A stretch of 7,666 nt of DNA from Bacteroidales bacterium. GTDB taxonomy: Bacteria > Bacteroidota > Bacteroidia > Bacteroidales > VadinHA17. Position numbers and translations under genes: made by a program. The notes under the pieces are model-generated. The model saw nothing but the letters and a program-made list of their open reading frames with translations, ran no database searches and was not told where the DNA came from. The stretch covers positions 1 through 7,666 of the forward strand of contig JALOMM010000063.1 in assembly GCA_025455535.1 (NCBI GenBank). Reading direction: 5' to 3'. The first letter of the stretch is position 1, and every line of letters starts with the position of its first letter. Positions 4,906 to 7,666 of the stretch are shown piece after piece.

Positions 4906-7666
4906 ATGCGCCCCGGCAGAATACTGATCTTTCTGCTTGCAGTTGTTCTGACACTCTTTATCCTGAGCCTTACGGATCTGCCGGAGAAGCTCAGGAGCCG
5001 GAGTGACTCATCTGATACTCTGCCTGACAGTGCGGCTGTAAGTTTATCTGACACCGGCAGTGAAGTATTTCTGCCTGACACAATAACAGCAGATACTTTA
5101 TATGAGATCATTCCCTCCGGCACAGGAGAGGTCGTTGAGTTCACCCCTTACCTGCCCGGCAATGCGATAAAAGACTCCATTGCCAGGGGCAATCAGGTCA
5201 GGATACTCTATTATGGTGATTCACAGATTGAAGGAGACAGGGTAACCTCTCTGCTCCGCAGACGGCTGCGGGAAGGGGCAGGCGGCACCGGCCCGGGGTT
5301 ATTCTCTCCCGTCATGCCGGTCCTTTATACCAGGTCATTCGTTGTAAGGCCTTCGGCCAACTGGGCAAGGTACACACTGCTTGATCACAGGAAGGGTCTC
5401 CTGCCTGACAACAGTCTTGGACCGTTACTCTCCGTTTGCCGGTTCACCAGTCCGGGCGATACCCTGAAGGAGTATACCTATGCTTCGGTGAGGGTCACAG
5501 CAGTGCCGGATGCCGATACGGCAGTGGCAAAATATGACAGGCTCCGTATCTTTTACAGCAATAATAATGACACCAACTTCGTAGGGGTGGCATCAGGCAG
5601 CCGGAAGATAGCATTTGCGCTGCTCCCGCAGGGCTCCGGACCCATGGAGTACTCAGTAACCCTTCCGTCAGTATCAGACCTGACCGTCGAATTCATAGGG
5701 CGTGTTTCACCTGACATTTATGCCTTCAGCCTTGAGAGCGACACCGGGGTGATTGTGGACAATATCCCGGTGAGGGGCAGCGCGGGGCTGGAATTTGTTA
5801 TGACTGACAGACATGACTTCCGGCGTTGCATTGAAATGCTTGACCCTGACCTTATCATCCTTCAGTACGGACTCAACGTCGTAAGGAATGTCAGAAGCGA
5901 ATATCACTATTATGAGGAGGGCCTGTTCAAGCAGATAGAATTCCTCAAAGAAATTTCAGGAGGTGTCCCGGTGATGCTTGTAAGCCTCACCGACATGGCG
6001 CAAAAGGCAGGCGACTCTGTAAGGTCTTTCACCAATATACCGGCAATCAGGGATGCCCAGAAGAATGCTGCACTCAGAAGCGGGGCCATATTCTGGGATG
6101 CATGGGAGAGCATGGGCGGAGAGGGATCGATAGTAAAATGGTTCAACACTGTTCCTCCCCTGGCATCAAAAGACCTGACACACCTCTCCAACGCAGGGGC
6201 AGACACCATCGCGAACAGGCTATATACCGGATTCTTCATCGCAGAGACTTCTGCCATAAGTATGGTTGATACGCTTAAGTATCAAAAAGACAGTATTATA
6301 GCTGACACCCTGACCGTGACTGAGGCATCACCTGTTATCTCCCGGTCTGAAGAAGAGTTGCCTGAGAGCCATCCCTCATTATTATCGTTCATCAGGTACC
6401 ATCCTGAGCAGACCTTTATCTTCACCACCCCTGCGTTCTGGATCTTCTTCACCGTTGTGATGGCCGGGTTTGCCCTTTTAAGGCGCCGGAGGGCGATGTG
6501 CCATACCTGGCTGCTGTTTATGAGTCTCTATTTTTATTACAGGGCAGGCGGCCTCTTTATTATTCTCCTTGTCGTTACCGCACTCCTGACATATTTCACG
6601 GCGCTGATGATCGGAAGATCTGCGGGGAGGGGGTGGAAAAGATTCTGGCTTACATCGAACATACTTATTCTGCTCGGGTTCCTCTCTTATTTCAAATATG
6701 CAGGATTCATTACTGAGACGGTAAATACCATTTTCAATACCTCTTTTGCTGCCTGGGATATCTTCTCAGCATGGTCAAACACCCTCTTCGGTACAGGCTT
6801 TGACGTAAACAGCATAGTCCTTCCTGTCGGAATTTCCTTTTTCACATTCCAGGCACTGAGTTACAGCATTGATGTTTACAGGGGAAGGATGGAGCCGGTG
6901 AAGAACGTTACCGATTTTTCATTCTATCTGACATACTTTCCTCAGCTGGTGGCCGGGCCTATTGTGAGGGCTTCCGAGTTCATCCCGCAGATGAAAGGGG
7001 AATATACAATCACCCGCAGTGAATTCGGTCACGGGCTCTTCCTGATTATCCAGGGACTGATTAAAAAGATGCTGATCTCTGATTTCATCTCCGCCGGATT
7101 TATTGACCGGGTGTTTGACACTCCTGCCCTCTACAGCGGATTTGAAAACCTGGTGGCTGTTTACGGTTATGGATTGCAGATCTACTGCGACTTCTCCGGT
7201 TACACTGACATTGCCATCGGCGTTGCGCTGCTGATGGGATTCAGGCTGCCGCTCAACTTCAACTCGCCTTACAAGGCAACAAACATCACTGATTTCTGGA
7301 AGAGATGGCATATAACACTCTCGAGGTGGCTGAAGGATTATCTCTATATACCTCTGGGAGGGAACAGGAAAGGGGCGGTAAGGACAGGGATTAACCTGAT
7401 GGTCACCATGCTCATAGGCGGACTGTGGCACGGAGCGGCGGCGAGGTTTGTACTGTGGGGAGGATTGCACGGTGCTGCACTGGTGGTGAACAAGGCATGG
7501 CAACATATCTTCCGCGGTGTAAAAAGGAGAAGAGGTGCTGCGCAACTGGCAGGTCTTGTCGTTACCTTCAACTTCGTGAGTTTTGCCTGGATCTTTTTCC
7601 GTGCCGGCTCGATGGAAGAGGCCGGGCAGATGCTAACACAGATATTCTTTTATTTCGATCCGGGCG
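4906..7666 (+). CDS. SGNH/GDSL-type domain fused to MBOAT O-acyltransferase, 3'-partial
   Basis: One uninterrupted frame of 920 complete codons from ATG 4906 to the window end, with no stop seen in any line when read by hand. Residues 5-22 are a membrane anchor, followed by a Ser/Thr/Asp-rich spacer (25-85). The SGNH domain has GDSQIEGD with nucleophile Ser106, GGTGPG (126-131), QYGLN with Gly322 and Asn324, and DLTH with Asp423 and His426; a mostly beta-looking insert lies between (about 140-300). After a polar linker (446-495), a polytopic MBOAT domain starts near residue 496. It shows PVGISFFTFQ (640-649), FPQLVAGPI (678-686), YCDFSGYTDIA (760-770), FWKRWHITLSRWLKDYLYIPLGGN (797-820) and GLWHGA with conserved His842. 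By family knowledge MBOATs of the AlgI/PatA type pass acyl groups across the inner membrane, and SGNH partners transfer or remove them on glycans. The final part of the MBOAT domain lies past the window. Substrate unknown; peptidoglycan or exopolysaccharide is inferred. Starts 11 bases after mltD. Confidence 0.92.
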   Translation, partial: MRPGRILIFLLAVVLTLFILSLTDLPEKLRSRSDSSDTLPDSAAVSLSDTGSEVFLPDTITADTLYEIIPSGTGEVVEFTPYLPGNAIKDSIARGNQVRILYYGDSQIEGDRVTSLLRRRLREGAGGTGPGLFSPVMPVLYTRSFVVRPSANWARYTLLDHRKGLLPDNSLGPLLSVCRFTSPGDTLKEYTYASVRVTAVPDADTAVAKYDRLRIFYSNNNDTNFVGVASGSRKIAFALLPQGSGPMEYSVTLPSVSDLTVEFIGRVSPDIYAFSLESDTGVIVDNIPVRGSAGLEFVMTDRHDFRRCIEMLDPDLIILQYGLNVVRNVRSEYHYYEEGLFKQIEFLKEISGGVPVMLVSLTDMAQKAGDSVRSFTNIPAIRDAQKNAALRSGAIFWDAWESMGGEGSIVKWFNTVPPLASKDLTHLSNAGADTIANRLYTGFFIAETSAISMVDTLKYQKDSIIADTLTVTEASPVISRSEEELPESHPSLLSFIRYHPEQTFIFTTPAFWIFFTVVMAGFALLRRRRAMCHTWLLFMSLYFYYRAGGLFIILLVVTALLTYFTALMIGRSAGRGWKRFWLTSNILILLGFLSYFKYAGFITETVNTIFNTSFAAWDIFSAWSNTLFGTGFDVNSIVLPVGISFFTFQALSYSIDVYRGRMEPVKNVTDFSFYLTYFPQLVAGPIVRASEFIPQMKGEYTITRSEFGHGLFLIIQGLIKKMLISDFISAGFIDRVFDTPALYSGFENLVAVYGYGLQIYCDFSGYTDIAIGVALLMGFRLPLNFNSPYKATNITDFWKRWHITLSRWLKDYLYIPLGGNRKGAVRTGINLMVTMLIGGLWHGAAARFVLWGGLHGAALVVNKAWQHIFRGVKRRRGAAQLAGLVVTFNFVSFAWIFFRAGSMEEAGQMLTQIFFYFDPG

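Noticed and set aside
5703..5718. Half parS-like sequence beginning TGTTTCAC inside the SGNH-MBOAT gene
   Set aside because: The left half is perfect but only about 12 of 16 positions match overall and the central CACGTG is broken. Matches of this quality are expected by chance in a window this size, and it lies in coding sequence.
5910..6257. Minus-strand open frame of 115 codons opposite the SGNH domain
   Set aside because: Shadow of the + strand frame carrying the DLTH catalytic block; no domain is recognised in it.
6498..6716. 72-codon + strand frame within the MBOAT region
   Set aside because: It is in a different frame from the continuous SGNH-MBOAT reading frame and shows no recognisable domain, so it is a shadow.
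6919..7545. Long minus-strand open frame (208 codons) opposite the MBOAT domain
   Set aside because: The + strand encodes well-recognised MBOAT motifs throughout. The minus-strand product is Pro/His/Gln-rich with no recognisable domain, so it is a shadow frame.

Overview
The window reads as chromosomal DNA of a Bacteroidota bacterium, probably order Bacteroidales or a close relative. The support is the gene set (a ParA-ParB-DUF5683-LysM lytic transglycosylase run, which I recall as typical of this phylum), two perfect matches to the Bacteroidota -7 promoter element TAnnTTTG, starts without clear Shine-Dalgarno sequences, and a probable TTG start. All genes found are on the + strand. There is no sign of a mobile element, RNA gene or CRISPR array.

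Layout. Positions 3-791 hold the 3' part of a glutaminyl-peptide cyclotransferase whose start lies before the window. A 187-base gap (792-978) follows, with a candidate promoter at 940-947. Then five genes run closely spaced in one direction: parA (979-1758), parB (1777-2664), a DUF5683 envelope protein (2703-3332), an MltD-type lytic transglycosylase with C-terminal LysM repeats (3344-4894), and a very long reading frame from 4906 that has no stop before the window ends at 7666. Gaps within this run are 18, 38, 11 and 11 bases. A second candidate promoter, overlapped by a perfect 12-base palindrome, sits in the 38-base gap before DUF5683, so the envelope genes may be transcribed apart from parAB.

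The most unusual feature is the last gene. Translated by hand, it is one unbroken polypeptide of at least 920 residues. It joins an N-terminal membrane anchor, an extracytoplasmic SGNH/GDSL-type domain (Ser106, Gly322-x-Asn324, Asp423-x-x-His426) and a C-terminal MBOAT O-acyltransferase of the AlgI/PatA type (conserved His842). In the well-known cell-envelope O-acylation systems (AlgI with AlgJ/AlgX, PatA/PatB, DltB/DltD) the membrane acyl-exporting MBOAT and the extracytoplasmic SGNH-like partner are separate proteins. Here both halves are in one chain, directly downstream of a peptidoglycan-cleaving enzyme. The inference is a self-contained envelope polysaccharide or peptidoglycan O-acylation enzyme.

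Together the cluster links chromosome partitioning (ParA/ParB) with envelope functions (DUF5683, MltD, SGNH-MBOAT). The functional link is inferred from position only.
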